Of a stretch of DNA of 64,000 bases, positions 50,708-62,170 are shown piece by piece. The stretch lies in contig NC_033628.1 in assembly GCF_001540865.1 (NCBI RefSeq), positions 7,418,965 through 7,482,964 on the forward strand, read 5' to 3'. A program made the position numbers and the translations under genes. How positions within the stretch are numbered: the stretch's first letter is position 1; every line of letters starts with the position of its first letter. This DNA comes from Ananas comosus. Taxonomy: Eukaryota; Streptophyta; Magnoliopsida; Poales; Bromeliaceae. The notes below the pieces were generated by a model. That model did no database searches. It was not told the DNA's origin and worked only from the letters and a program-made list of their open reading frames with translations.

Positions 50708-53303
50708 TGTAACACACTGGACCTTTGCAAATTGCGAGGTTCGAGTGTTTGGATGTATTTCGAGCTTTTCCACACTTGGTGGAGGGTTGTAAAATGCTTC
50801 CCGACCCGAAAAGTTCGAAATCTGGAGCTTTGGACAAGTCCTGAGAGTTTTTACTCTCGGGGACCGGTCCCTGAAAGGAGAGACCAGTCCCCCAGTGAAC
50901 AGTGTTGCGGCAGCCCTGAGGCAACCGGTCCCGCGCAGGGAGAGACCGGTTCCCGAACGCTGGGTTTTCGGGTTCGCAGCGAGAGACCGGTCCCTGCTGG
51001 GGAGAGACCGGTCCCTCTGGGCGAAAACTGCCCAGTTCGGGCTGATGTAATATTGGTTTTTTGAGGGGCCTGGTTGGATTTTGTTACATTAGATGGGCTT
51101 ATTAGCTATTTCCTCCTCCCTCCTCTCTCATTTTTCCATTCTCATCCACTCCCTACACTTCCTAGAGAGAGAGAAGAAGAAGAAGAAGGAGGAGAAGAAG
51201 GAGAGGAGCTAGCTTGTGGGAGCTTGGAGCTCAACCCCATTCTCTCTTTTCCACCTTTGCAAGGCTTGGAGCTTGCTTGTGGAGCTTGGTGGTGGACCAA
51301 TCTTCAACCCTAGAAGATTTGGAGCTTGTTTGGAGGCATCTTGGGAGGTTAGTACTTGGATTCTACCCTTTGATCCTTGATTTGGTGGGTTTTCACCATT
51401 TGGAACCCTAGAATGAGATTTAGGGTTTGATTTTGGGCATTTTTGATCTAGGGCTTTTCGACCTAAATTGATTGGTTTAGAACCTTCCTAGGGCTTGGAT
51501 TGGAAGGGTTCTAGCTCTCTTTTGGAGCTTAGGAGAAGATTTCTACTCTTGAGGTGAGTTTTGCCCCTTTTTGCTCCTAGGTTAATGTTTGTTGTTATAG
51601 GATGGTTGTAATGCCCTCGTATCTCTTCGCTGATTACTTTTAGGGTATTTTGAGACTCGGGGACAACTTGGTTCGGCAAGACGAGGCTCTACGCGACGGT
51701 TCGGTGGGTTTGACCCAGCCACACAATGAGAAATTCTCATTTGTGCTTAATTAAGTGTTGTAAAATGAAAAAGCATGCATATTCTTGTTATATGTATTTA
51801 TTGTGAATTTTAGAATGCTTAAAAGGCCTATGTTATACATGATGACATTTTGGACCTCTATGTAGTAGAGAGTAGCTTATTAGGCCATAGTTGCATTTGG
51901 CATTCTATATGAGACGTGGTATCATACTTCTATAGTATAAATGAGTTCGGATTCATGCATTCAAACCTAAGTTTACTTGTGACATGAAAATTGACAAAAT
52001 TGTCATTTAGAAGCTATATGAATTAAAGAGCTAATGTCATCAAGCGGCATTGAGCTCGGAACATGTGTGAACCTAGTGGATAGGGCCATCGAGGGATTTG
52101 GGATACATATTGGACACCAAATTGCCTAAGTGTCATCAAGGGGCACTAGGCGTAGCAAAGTTGAGAATTCACATTTTGCCTTAAATTAGATCTACGGGAT
52201 GCTAGCGACTATATCATGTTAGAGACATGAGGATTGGATATTTGAGACTTGGACTTTGCTTGCTTGCCATTTGTGCTCATTCGCACATGCTTGTGAGGGT
52301 CGCTCCCTACAAGCCGGCACTCCGGAGTTAGCCTATGCGACCTATGTTCGCTCGTGCGGTATTGAGAAGCCTACGGGGTCGAGTGGGACAGACACATTCC
52401 AAGAGTAGGGATGTTGGGCTACCACATGCACTTAGGCGGCACAAGCTGGACCACCTTTGGTAGGTCCTTAATTGGAAATGGAAATCGATACGGTGTTGAG
52501 AATGGATAATCACTACTAGATAGGTTTAGTAGTTGAGCTACGTTTACATGCTTTTAACATAGTGTTGAGACATGTAGTATACTTGGTTGCCATGATAGAA
52601 CTTCTACATCATGCTTTGACAAAGGTTAACAACATTAAACTAGTGTCATTGAACTTAATTGTAATGATAGATAGATGTACATTTTGGTTGACATCATACT
52701 TACTTGAGATACAGTAGACTAGCATTTCAATTATGCTTTCTTTCAGCAGTTTATTTACATGCTCCTTATTGCTTAGTATTAGTATCGTTGCTTACCCTTA
52801 TTTTTGGGGCCTAGTGGAGCATGAGCTGAGGTCAGTAATTGCCCACTGGGAACTATAAATTATAGTTCTCACGCCCTCTTTTTCTCGATGTTTTTCAGAG
52901 CCTTCCACGCAGGGTGAGGCCAGGGATCGCGGGAAGGGAGTTGTTTCGAGCTAGCTTCCTTCGAGGACGTGTCGCTAGGTGGTCCACCTCTCGATTTATG
53001 TTTTATTTTGCGAGAGGTTGAGCGTTTTACCAGTGTACTAGAGACCACCATTTTTGTACATTTGAGACAGATATTGTACTTCTTATGACTCCTTTTTCTG
53101 TCTAGCTTTACTTCTTTACCTTGGTGTAGATGATAGATCTATATTTGCTCTGATATCATTAGTTGCTAGTTATTTTCACTTCTTCTACTTGTTTTATTAC
53201 TTGCCTTTACTTCCGCTTTTATTGTAGACGCCTTATATGTGTTGACATATGGCGGGTCTGGGCACGCTACCGGGAGGGCCTCCGCCGGTCCCGGGGCGTG
53301 ACA
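50708..53303 (+). repeat. Gypsy B 3' LTR (2,596 bp)
   Basis: Starts TGTAACACACTGG, ends GGGGCGTGACA. GACCGGTC-type motifs cluster at 50855-51025, then a GA-rich run at 51160-51210. It aligns along its length with the interrupted LTR of Gypsy A (for example the CACATGCTTGTGAGGGTCGC and CACTGGGAACTATAAATTAT blocks), but the palindrome region differs. Confidence 0.93.
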
Positions 53304-54001
53304 AAATCTTTGGATTCCACATATGAATGATTCGTCCTTACGCCTTCCTTGCATATAGCTTGAATAACAGTCTCCCAATGGGTCGAAGACTGATAAAGCC
53401 CTGTCGTATAGTGAAGGCCGGTAGTATCAACATGCATCCCTAAGTGCTCTCCAATCGTGTAAGGAGTAACTTGAATCTTCTGCTTACGCACATATGTCTC
53501 AAACACATAAGTCCCAGTCTCCTCATCCTCTGCAAGCACCATCCCGTTCATGTAGAACTCCCGAATGAGTTCCACACAGAATGGAGCACGAGCTGGAACC
53601 CATCCAACGGGCTCAATAGGGATCCTCTGCAGCAATCGACCAAAATCTAGAACCTCCTTGATCAGCTTAGTAAAGTTGACATAGCGCTCAGCTACAACTT
53701 ATCGGCTTGAATATATCCTCCGACGCTCTAAAGAAGCCTCCGCAGCACGTTTGGAGCGACTCTCAGGCGCACGAGAATCACCTCCTCGCGAGGATTCTCC
53801 TGCTATGCCTTTTTCTTTAGTAGCCCTAGTAACAGCTTCTTCAATAGCTTCAGGTGAGCTTGCTTGATAATCCGGATTGGATCCTGATGACTTGTCGGCA
53901 GTACAAGTTCTCTTTGATGTCCCGCGACGTCCTCGACCACCACCACGGCCACGACCGACGGCCATAAGCACCAAAAGCAGAATCACAAGCGAGAACGCCA
54001 T

Positions 54002-55530
54002 TTTCCTACATTAAAATGAGCCATTCATGAAGAAAATTTTGAAAAAATCTGTAAAAATAGTGAAAAAATATCTAATATTCTTAGAATGCATACTAACGCT
54101 ATTTCAAACTGATTCATGCAAAAAATTTCATCAAAAATTGATATTCCAACAACAATCCTGAAATTCCATGTATTATGATATAAGGATCATAGATCAGCAA
54201 AAAATAATGCATTATGACATGATCTAAACGTTCTAGAAGTAAGAATACATGCATACAAACTGAAACGAAGCAAAAAATTCCATCAAAAACGAATCAAAAC
54301 ATAGATCTAGCTTCAACTCGGAATATTTTCGAAAAATAGGCAAGAACGCGATGAAACGATTAAATCCAAGCTAAATACTCACAGATTTTTGGAAAAACCG
54401 AGTAGATCTGGAAGAGGAAATCTCCTGGGGATTTTAGAGAGAGAGAGAGAACGAAATTTGATTTAGATTTGGAGGAGAAAAAAAGCCCTGTAACCGGTTT
54501 TATTTCCGCGGCTACAGTAATTTGTACCGGTACACGGGATTTTGTACCGGTACACTTTTCCAGATTTCGAAAATTTGAATTTTTAAAAATCCTTTAAACT
54601 TAAATTAATTTCATACAAATTAAGAACTTTACTCCAAAAATCATTATAATGAAGATAAAATATTATAAGATTTTAAAATACATCGAAACATCACAATTTT
54701 GTTATAAAAAATAACCTCGAGTTTCAAAATCATCAAGATGTAACAGTTCACGAAAAATAATTTTTAGAAATTCGGCAAAATTGACACCAATTTGTCGCAA
54801 TCCGTTCAAAATAGAGATTTAACTAATATGATACTGGGGGTGGTTCTTTGAGCTTCTTTTTCAAAACTAAGACCTTATAACTCCAAAAATTCTAAAATAT
54901 TTATTTTTTTTTCAACCTTTTCTGTTATTCAATTCAATCTTCATGTAGTAGCTTCACACACTTGCCGATGTGGTGGTAGTTTTCACACTCCTTTTGGATG
55001 TAACTCTTTCCACATCTTTTAAACATAGGAGTTTTCTTTTTTTCTTTTTTTCTTAAAATAATTTCAGCTCCCCCTAAATTAGACAATCTCACAATTGAAA
55101 ATATTTTGACATATTTTAGTCTATTAGTGAATATCCATCTATCATATCCAACACATACAACCAAGATAGATTAATCATCAAGAGATCAAATTTGATTTCA
55201 AAATTTTGTTGAATATATGTATTAAGAAATCATATATTAAATTATTGTCAAAATAATAAAAAGGGGAGTAAAACCTGATAATTAATATAAATTTAATTTA
55301 AGATGAATTTCGGTTAAAAACACTTTGAAAAATTCTAATCTCCCCAAAATAAAAATTTTCAATCGTCTCATTTCTCAAAAATTTTTTTAAATTTCCAACC
55401 TCCTTTCCTCAAAAACAAATAAAATTCAAGCACCAAAAATCGGCTAAAACATGTAATGCAATGAAAGAATATGCAATAAGCATCAAACAAAGCATTACAT
55501 AAACAATAAAACAAACTAAGACAAAGTGCA
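54002..55530 (-). other. Non-coding spacer of Copia 2
   Basis: No ORF. It holds AACCGGTT (54492-54499) and two GTACCGGTAC palindromes (54524-54533, 54544-54553) about 500 bp before the extra ORF, and the TTTTCACACT...GATGTAACTCTTTCCACATC block shared with Copia 1 (54970-55020). The pol deletion joint falls somewhere in 55020-55530. Confidence 0.65.
54492..54553 (-). promoter_or_regulatory. GTACCGGTAC cluster upstream of the Copia 2 extra ORF
   Basis: Three ACCGGT-core palindromes in 62 bp, of the same flavour as the Copia 2 LTR. It occupies the position equivalent to 36957-37068 in Copia 1. A clear TATA box is not seen, only GAAATAAAACC on the minus strand. Confidence 0.45.
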
Positions 55531-57565
55531 AGGAAAGATATCACCTTTCCGGATCCAAACTTGTCGGATTGTTGGTTGTCTTGGTTTGTCGACATTAATC
55601 ACAATCAATTTTGATTTTGAATCAACCGTTGATTGTTTCGTTGCTTGAGGCTTGGTTGAATTTGTCGTTGAGGCTTAGAAATCCGGTTTGCTTTTGAGTT
55701 CGGTCGAACATAACATTGTGCATTAGAAAACCGGTTCCCAAGAGGTGTTTGACTTAAATGATTTTGCTTTTGATTCTGTGGGGGAAGTCGAGTTGTAGAT
55801 AATGCCGATTGAGTTTTAGGAGTTGCCGAATGATTCTTCTTATCTTTCACCAGGCAATTCCTTTTGATGTGACCTTTAATGCCACATTTATGTCACACCT
55901 TCTCTTTCGAAGTTGTTGAGACTTTAGATGTCGACTTTAGATGTCGACTTTAAATCCTTCTCAACACACGTTCTCTTGTATTCGAGGCCCAACTTGCTCG
56001 TTTGACCTAATCCGAGCATATGATCTAATTTCTTTGAGCCGGAAGAAAATTTTTGTATGTCGGACTGAAGTTGACGAACTTGATTGGTCAAGGATTGCTT
56101 GGATTTGTGCGATTCCTCGAATTGTTGCTCCAAAAATCCAACCTTGTTTTTATACGATTTGATCGTTGATTCCACTTCATCAAGTTTCTCTTGGAGGATT
56201 AAGTTATTCTTAGAAATCTATTCCTTTTCCTCCTCAAGAGCTTTATTCGTAATCTTCAAATTTTTGTTTTCTTCCTCAATGTCCAATAGACGATGCCTCA
56301 ACTTTTTATTGAGCTTGGTCATCTTTTTCGAATCAATAAGAAGTTGGTTGTATGCTTCCGCTATATCCTCGTCGTTTGACTCCTCCTCGCTTTCGCCATT
56401 GTCGCACGAAGACCCATGCGAAGAGAGAGAAACATTGGAATTAGAAACAACTGAGGATAAACAAACAACGTTAGACGAAGGCAAAGAATTATTAGCAAGT
56501 AAAGCAATATGATCATCCTTTTCTTCGTTACTTGAAGATGATTCACTTGAAGTAGAATCATCCAAAGTTTTTGCTTGCAAAGCCTTTTGTCTATAAGTCT
56601 TCTTTGAAGGACAATCCGTTGCAGTATGGCCGTAGCCTTTGCATTTGTAGCATTGAATTTCGCCTTCAAATTCATCTTTTTCTTTTGAGGACTTTGCAAG
56701 TTTTTTATCCTTAGATTTAGCACTTGAAGATTGTTTAGAAAAAGATTTATGCTTCGAAGATGAAGCCTTGTCCGAATTGTTCTTCTTTCGGAAATTCCGT
56801 TGGAACTTCTTCGTGAGGAGTGCAAGTTGATGTTCAAAGTCCGCGAGCGAAATATCTCCGTCGGAATTCGAGTCGTCTTCTTCTTTCTTTGTTGATTTGA
56901 GTGCAACCCCTGTGCTTTTAGAAAAAGACTTGGAAGAAGATGGGTTAGTAGGAAAAGTCATTTCATACGTTTGTAAAGCGCTTACTAACTCTTCGACTTT
57001 CATCTCGTCCGGATGCTTAACGGTTTTGATCGTGGCAACCTTTGCCCGAAAGCGTTCCGGAAGAGTTCGAAGAATCTTTCTAACAACCTTAGGCTCCCAA
57101 GTTAGCGCATGTATTCACAACGTCTTGTAGACGCGTATAGTACTCGGTAAAGGTCTCGTTTTCTTCCATGAAAATTGAGTCAAATTTGCTTGTTAGCATT
57201 TGGAATTTTTGAACCTTTACTAAGCTTGTTCCTTCATGCGTAACTTGTAGAGTATTCCAAATTTTTTTTGCCGTTTCGCATGTCGAAACATGAGTAAACT
57301 CCGTTTGCGATAAAGCGTTGAATAAAGCATTAATTCCTTTACCATTAAAGGAAGATGACTCGTTTTCATCTTTCGTCCACTTGTTCCGTGGTTTTGGCAT
57401 TTCAACATTCTCGACCTTTTCAATAGGATGTTTCCATCCAAATTCTATTGATTGCCAAACGCGCTCATCGATTGCGTGTAGAAAAGCTCTCATGCGAATT
57501 TTTCAATAGGCATAGTTTGTGCCATCGAAGAGCGGTGGTCAATTAATGTTTCCGCCTTTGGCCAT
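55531..57565 (-). pseudogene. Copia 2 gag
   Basis: ATG at 57565 (MAKGGNIN); TGA at codons 9 and 21, then RMRAFLHAIDERVWQSIEFGW, TSLVKVQKFQMLTSKF, and a small deletion with frameshift at about 57095 (CANLGA, then stop). The main frame resumes to 56218 with a Ser/Lys-rich linker, the knuckle CYKCKGYGHTATDC and an acidic coiled coil. Downstream are FSSGSKKLDHMLGLGQ (about 55995-56045), a second knuckle HKCGIKGHIKRNC and a final VWIRKGDIFPC, where Copia 1 goes on into protease; here it stops. Only one copy of the knuckle unit is present. Confidence 0.88.
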
Positions 57566-57589
57566 TAGATAACAATTTATTTAGATCCC

Positions 57590-57601
57590 GCTTTGATACC
57601 A
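57590..57601 (-). other. Primer-binding site of Copia 2
   Basis: Minus-strand TGGTATCAAAGC, one base different from the Copia 1 site, still complementary to initiator tRNA-Met, two bases inside the LTR. Confidence 0.92.
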
Positions 57602-57603
57602 AT

Positions 57604-58722
57604 TGTAAGTTTTGAGGAGCCCGAGGATCTATCTAGATTGTACCTAACACCTAGAGGGGGGTGATTAGGTGTTAAAGCCAAAAACCACAAATCTCAATGC
57701 GATAAAAGTAAATGTGGAAAATAAAAATCACACCGAGATTTACGTGGAAAATCTCCAACTTGGAGAAAAACCCACGGGACCAACACGCGAAAAAATAATT
57801 CACTAAGAGAAAAGATTACAAGGTGATTATCGACTCCACGGACTTAACCTCTCTTAACCTCCTATTAATCTCGCATAATCCTCCGGGTTGTCCACGCCCT
57901 CACGTTTGAATCCACGAACACCACGTTCCGAATCCACGAAATGTCTCCACTCCGAATCCACGAAGCTCACGATCCGAATCCACGAACTGCCGTCAATCAC
58001 GTCGAATCCACGACGCCGTCATGAAGAACATCATGTGTATAGTGATCCTTCACTTAGAGTATTGATGAAAGCCAGGGAAGGGAACTCCAAGCGAAGCGAA
58101 GATCAAATCGGCATATAGATATGAAATTCCAATATCTCAATTTGACCTAAAAGAGGCTAATATGTAGAAAATAGGTTTTAGATGAAATCCGAGCCTCTAG
58201 GGTTTTTCTAACATGTATTCTCGTGATACTTTACAAGTTAGAGAACCCTAATAGCTTATTTATAGGCTTTAGAATCAATCGGAGTAGGATTAGAAAGTTT
58301 TCACGATTTTACACTGTGTACCGGTACACTTTAAGCTGTCACCGGTTACACGATGACGGAATGAAAAAACTGACGAAACAGTGGAACCGTTTACATGTCG
58401 ATGGCTGTACCAGTACATATTTTGTACCGGTACACTTCTGATGTTGTACCGGTACACTTTGCAAATTTTTACCGTTTCAGGTTTTGCAAAGTACCGATGC
58501 ACTTTCTAATCCAATAAATATTGATATTATGATTATAATGCCTACAACTAAGTATGAATCACCATAACATGAATTAACACTTTACCTCGGCATCGTGATT
58601 CACATCGTGAGTTATTTTCCAACTATTTCGAAATCTTGAATTCTTCGATCTTCGACGATACGCACCAATTCTTCAAGACTCCGACTCACTTCACGAAGCT
58701 TGCCAACACACAAGACTTAACA
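57604..58722 (-). repeat. Copia 2 5' LTR (1,119 bp)
   Basis: Plus-strand limits TGTAAGTTTTGAGG and GACTTAACA. It shares the first and last ~100 bp and the layout with the Copia 1 LTR but is otherwise diverged. The sequence beyond (AGCAT) cannot be tested as a target duplication because the other end is lost. Confidence 0.9.
58257..58455 (-). promoter_or_regulatory. Copia 2 LTR promoter: GTACCGGTAC palindromes plus TATA box
   Basis: Minus order: GTACCGGTAC at 58455-58446 and 58433-58424, a GTACTGGTAC variant near 58410, ACCGGT near 58345, GTACCGGTAC at 58327-58318, then TATAAATA at 58264-58257. This is the same order and spacing as in the Copia 1 LTR, with a different palindrome flavour. Confidence 0.65.
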
Positions 58723-59156
58723 AGCATACCTCTCAGGACTTAGTCAAATTTTCACTCATTTCTGGCTGACTACGCGCACGGGGACCGGTCTCTCATCACA
58801 GGGACCGGTTCCCGAGGGCAACATCTCGCAACCTAGCCATTTCCCAACTTTTCCACCTACAGGGACCGGTCTCTCCCCACAGGGACCGGTTCTCGTAGCC
58901 TGATTTTTCAGAACTTAGTCGATTTCTAGCTTTTTGGGCAGGCTGCGCATACCTGGACCGGTCTCTCCCCTCAGGGATCGGTCCCCGAGAGTCCAAAATC
59001 TGGGACTTGGCCAGATTTTGTAATTTCACTCTCTCGTGTCCCTTTATACTGCATGTAGGTTCCAATGCACTTAGAACCCATACAAACTCATTCCACTCTG
59101 CATTCCGCACATTTCGATAGAACTCGGCACGACTTACGGGGAAGTGATATGTTACA
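58723..59156 (-). repeat. Inverted gypsy-like LTR fragment
   Basis: Minus-strand start TGTAACATATCACTTCCCC at 59156, with GACCGGTC-type motifs at about 58783-58985, cut off at 58722 by Copia 2. It is related to the fragment at 48171-48811 (shared AGGACTTAG...TTTTCGACT-like words). It lies in the gag of the following element. Confidence 0.7.
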
Positions 59157-62100
59157 GCGAGTCTGCTTGCCCACATTCGTCCTGACTTTCGGAATTGCAG
59201 GTGCTTCAATGCAATTTGGCACCATTTCATAAGATGTTCAAGCTACTGTTATGCCTCATACTTTTGTTGCTACTGGGGGCATGACCATTCCCGCCGCCCC
59301 TTCACAAGATGTATGCAATGTTGTCATTCCTCTCCTACCATCTTGAGGAAGACGATCCAATGTGGTCATCCCCAACCCGCCTCGCCGACCCAAAGATGAA
59401 CGACTCACTTACCAACTTGCATCCAAGAGGATGGAGTCTGAGGGAAGATTGATATTCCCAAATGGCAGAGTGCAGAAAGCATCAGTATTCGATAGGCTAG
59501 CGCTTTTTAATGATACTACAACCACCAATCCTCCAACGAGAGCATCCTTTAAAAGGAATAACCGCCGCCAACTCCATAGAGGAAAGGTTGCTCGGGGCAA
59601 GGACAATAACATTCAAGAGCCCCAACTGATCCAATAAGCATTTCCGACTCACAACTTTTTCGCTCCATTAGAGCTTGTGAAAAAGAATGCAATGACCGCT
59701 GTTTTACGGCTGACAATAAAAATGAATCAGCTAGAAGTTTCGAAGAGATGTCAGGAACATCAAGAGGAAAATATTGCTAAAAGAATCTATAAGGCCTATA
59801 AGGCCATTAAGGGACGAATGGAAAAGTTAGGAGGTCAAAAGCAATCGTTACCACCATATAACAAAGTGTGGGTACGAAAAGAATTTGTCCCAATGACTAA
59901 GGACGCATGTGAGAAGAATGAGAATATGGTGGTCCATACTGTTCGAATGGTTGGACATCAAGAGCTTGATCAATTAGAGGAGCAAGAGACGCTAAATCAG
60001 ATGCTTACTAGAGCTGCCGCTCGTAGAAAGGAGGTAGCGAGACAAAATGACCCACGGTCATCTAACCTTCAAAGGCTACCAGCAGACTTGTCCTTACCCG
60101 ACGATCCTCATGATGAGGACGAAGAAGAAGATCCGATCTTCATGGCCAATGATCCAAAAGATGCCATGATTGCATCTTTAAAAAGACAAATTGATGAAAA
60201 AGATAGAGATATAATTAATCTCTACAAAAAAATGGATGAAGTTATGGGGCTGCTACTGAATGTGCAATCCAATCTTGAAAATCAACGAAACCAAACTGCA
60301 TTGCAGTCAGATGAAGTGCGTCCAAATGTATCACAATCAATGAATACACTACAGCCAGCTTAGACGACGCCTTCTGTTGCACTGCAGCCGACACCAGCGA
60401 AACCACAAAACCATCAAGGCAATTTTCTTATGACGAAGGAAGAGATCCAGGAGTTGATCTCATCGCAAGTCAAACAAATAATCGATGAGGCGGCTCCAAA
60501 ATGAAAAAGCAGGGGCACCCATACCCTATAGAATACGATAGCATTCTATTTCCTGATGGATATATCGTCCCCAAATTCAGGACATTTTATGGAATAGGTA
60601 ACCCTGATCAACACTTGGCATACTTTAGAGCCACATGTGGAAATACCGGAGGCAATAGTGCACTCCTCTTACGCCAATTCCCTCAAAGTCTTTCAGGGGT
60701 GGCATTCGAGTGGTACTATTCACTCGATGACGAATCCATCACGACGTGGGACGATATGGAGGAAGCTTTTAGAACTAAGTTTGCCACCATCAGCGATAAG
60801 ATTACGATAGCTGGCCTAGTTGCCACAAAGAGAAGGAAGGACGAATCGATGCTGGAATACATCACACGGTGGCGAAATCTGAGCATCAGATGTGAACAAC
60901 CTATTGAACAGACTCAAACTGTTGGTTTGCTTATGGGTAATGTTCATAATTGGATGGCTCCATTCCTATGTACTACCAAGTGTACTACATTTCAGGATTT
61001 AATATTAAATGTTTCTATATTGGAGAGAACAGATCCACATGCCCTGATGAATCTCCAAACTCAAAAGCCCAAACAGAAAGAAGGCAAAAGAGTCGAAGTA
61101 AAGACCGAACACTTTAAGGCGACACATACTAATGTGGTGGAGAAAAGAAAGAAAGCTATGACCACTATAGCGGAGCAGGCATCCCTGAAGTCTGTATTAC
61201 GTGGAAATAACTTTAAAGGACTCACCTTTGAAGAAAGAAAGAATAAAATTTATCTCTTCAAAAAGGATAAGGTGAAAAAAATCTTTAGAGATGCCATAAA
61301 GTGTGGCCTTCAACTGCCGAAACCAAGAAATTAGAAGTTGTTGGGAAAACAAATGACCCAAACTATTGCTTGTATCACCAAATGATTAGTCACCCCATTG
61401 AAGATTGTTGGGCATTCAAAGATTGGGTAGAAAAGCAATATAAAGCCGGCATGATCACCCTTTCTCAAGCTCTGCTTATAGATCTGCCAACTGAAAATAC
61501 AAATTTTGTGAATATAAAAGATGAAAATAACGAAGAAGAGGATATGCCTCCTCCTGAATTTTGGAATATCTTCCTACCGAAAAAGACTCACAAAATGTTG
61601 AAATATTTGAACACAGTCTCTGGAATTACATGGAGAAGTCCATTGCATCCAGAAGTTTAGAGTTCCTCATCTGAAATAGCACATAGTCCTCCTACTTTAG
61701 AAAAGCAAAAAATAATCTTAAAGGAGAGGGTACGAAAATTCGTGAAACTAGCTCAGCCTGAACACAAAAAGCGGGATGAAATACTAGCAGTAATAATACG
61801 AGACTTCATAGTAAAAGCATTGGAAAATGCAGAGAGTAAAAAGAAGTCTCAAGAAACTGAGAATATGGTACTCTTTTGGCCTGAAACATGTAGAGTCATC
61901 TCAGCCAGAAGTGATGAGGACGATCTCCCAGACCGGCAGAGAACGTATGACAGCCAAAATCAATTAGCACAAATACAAGAGATCATGGCCTCGAATTTCG
62001 ATAAAATTAATGAAAAATTATTAGATCTGAAGATACAACAGAACGTGATGTTTTCCATGATAATTGGAATTGAGGCTAGGGTAGAGCAGGTTATGAAAAT

Positions 62101-62170
62101 GGCACCCGCCCCTCAAGCAGTATCCTCTGTTGGTGAAAATACCATGATACCTCGACCGCTATGTCGTTAA
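59157..62170 (+). pseudogene. Gag-only Ty3/gypsy element (Tat-like), broken
   Basis: A gag reading stretch in several pieces: in-frame stops near 59343, 59635, 60361 and 61658, and frameshifts near 60500 and 61310. It has an N-terminal basic region, a coiled coil (KRQIDEKDRDIINLYKKM), then the gag core (YFRATCGNTGGNSALLLRQF, GVAFEWYYSLDDESITTWDD, MLEYITRWRNLSIRCEQP) and a late zinc-like motif CLYHQMISHPIEDCW. Gag of this style belongs to the Tat/Ogre/Retand side of Ty3/gypsy (from memory). No protease, RT or integrase follows, so it resembles TR-GAG-type non-autonomous elements. Confidence 0.78.

Larger units (their letters stand above)
48002..53303 (+). mobile_element. Gypsy B: Ty3/gypsy chromovirus nested in Copia 2, with assembly gap
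   Basis: Starts TGTAACACACTGGACC at 48002 and ends CGGGGCGTGACA at 53303, with target duplication AAATC (47997-48001, 53304-53308). Present: the first 168 bp of the 5' LTR, an N (48170), an inverted fragment of another LTR (48171-48811), RNase H to chromodomain, polypurine tract and a full 3' LTR. The primer site, gag, protease and most of RT are missing, apparently collapsed at the N. LTR palindromes are of the GACCGGTC type. Confidence 0.88.
47518..54001 (-). pseudogene. Extra ORF of Copia 2, split by Gypsy B
   Basis: The N-terminal part runs from 54001 (MAFSLVILLLVLMAVGRGRG) to the Gypsy B insertion at 53304; the C-terminal part continues at 48001 and runs to 47518. It has a hydrophobic start and an Arg/Gly-rich segment, a TAA at 53699-53701, then CVELIREFYMNG, VTPYTIGEHLGMH, and across the insertion LVMSYNVQP, IRWDRLVLLYLLGHP and FPMWQRMAYV. 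It matches the Copia 1 ORF in order and domain, but not in its tail. The last residues merge into Gypsy A sequence at the breakpoint. Confidence 0.82.
47518..58722 (-). mobile_element. Copia 2: truncated, pol-less relative of Copia 1
   Basis: Minus order: 5' LTR (57604-58722), primer site, gag (57565 to about 55530), no pol, a spacer, then the extra ORF, which is split by Gypsy B and ends abruptly at 47518; the 3' LTR is missing. Gag is recognisably related to that of Copia 1 but strongly diverged. Gag and the extra ORF are kept while protease, integrase, RT and RNase H are cleanly absent, as in trans-mobilised non-autonomous elements. Confidence 0.85.
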
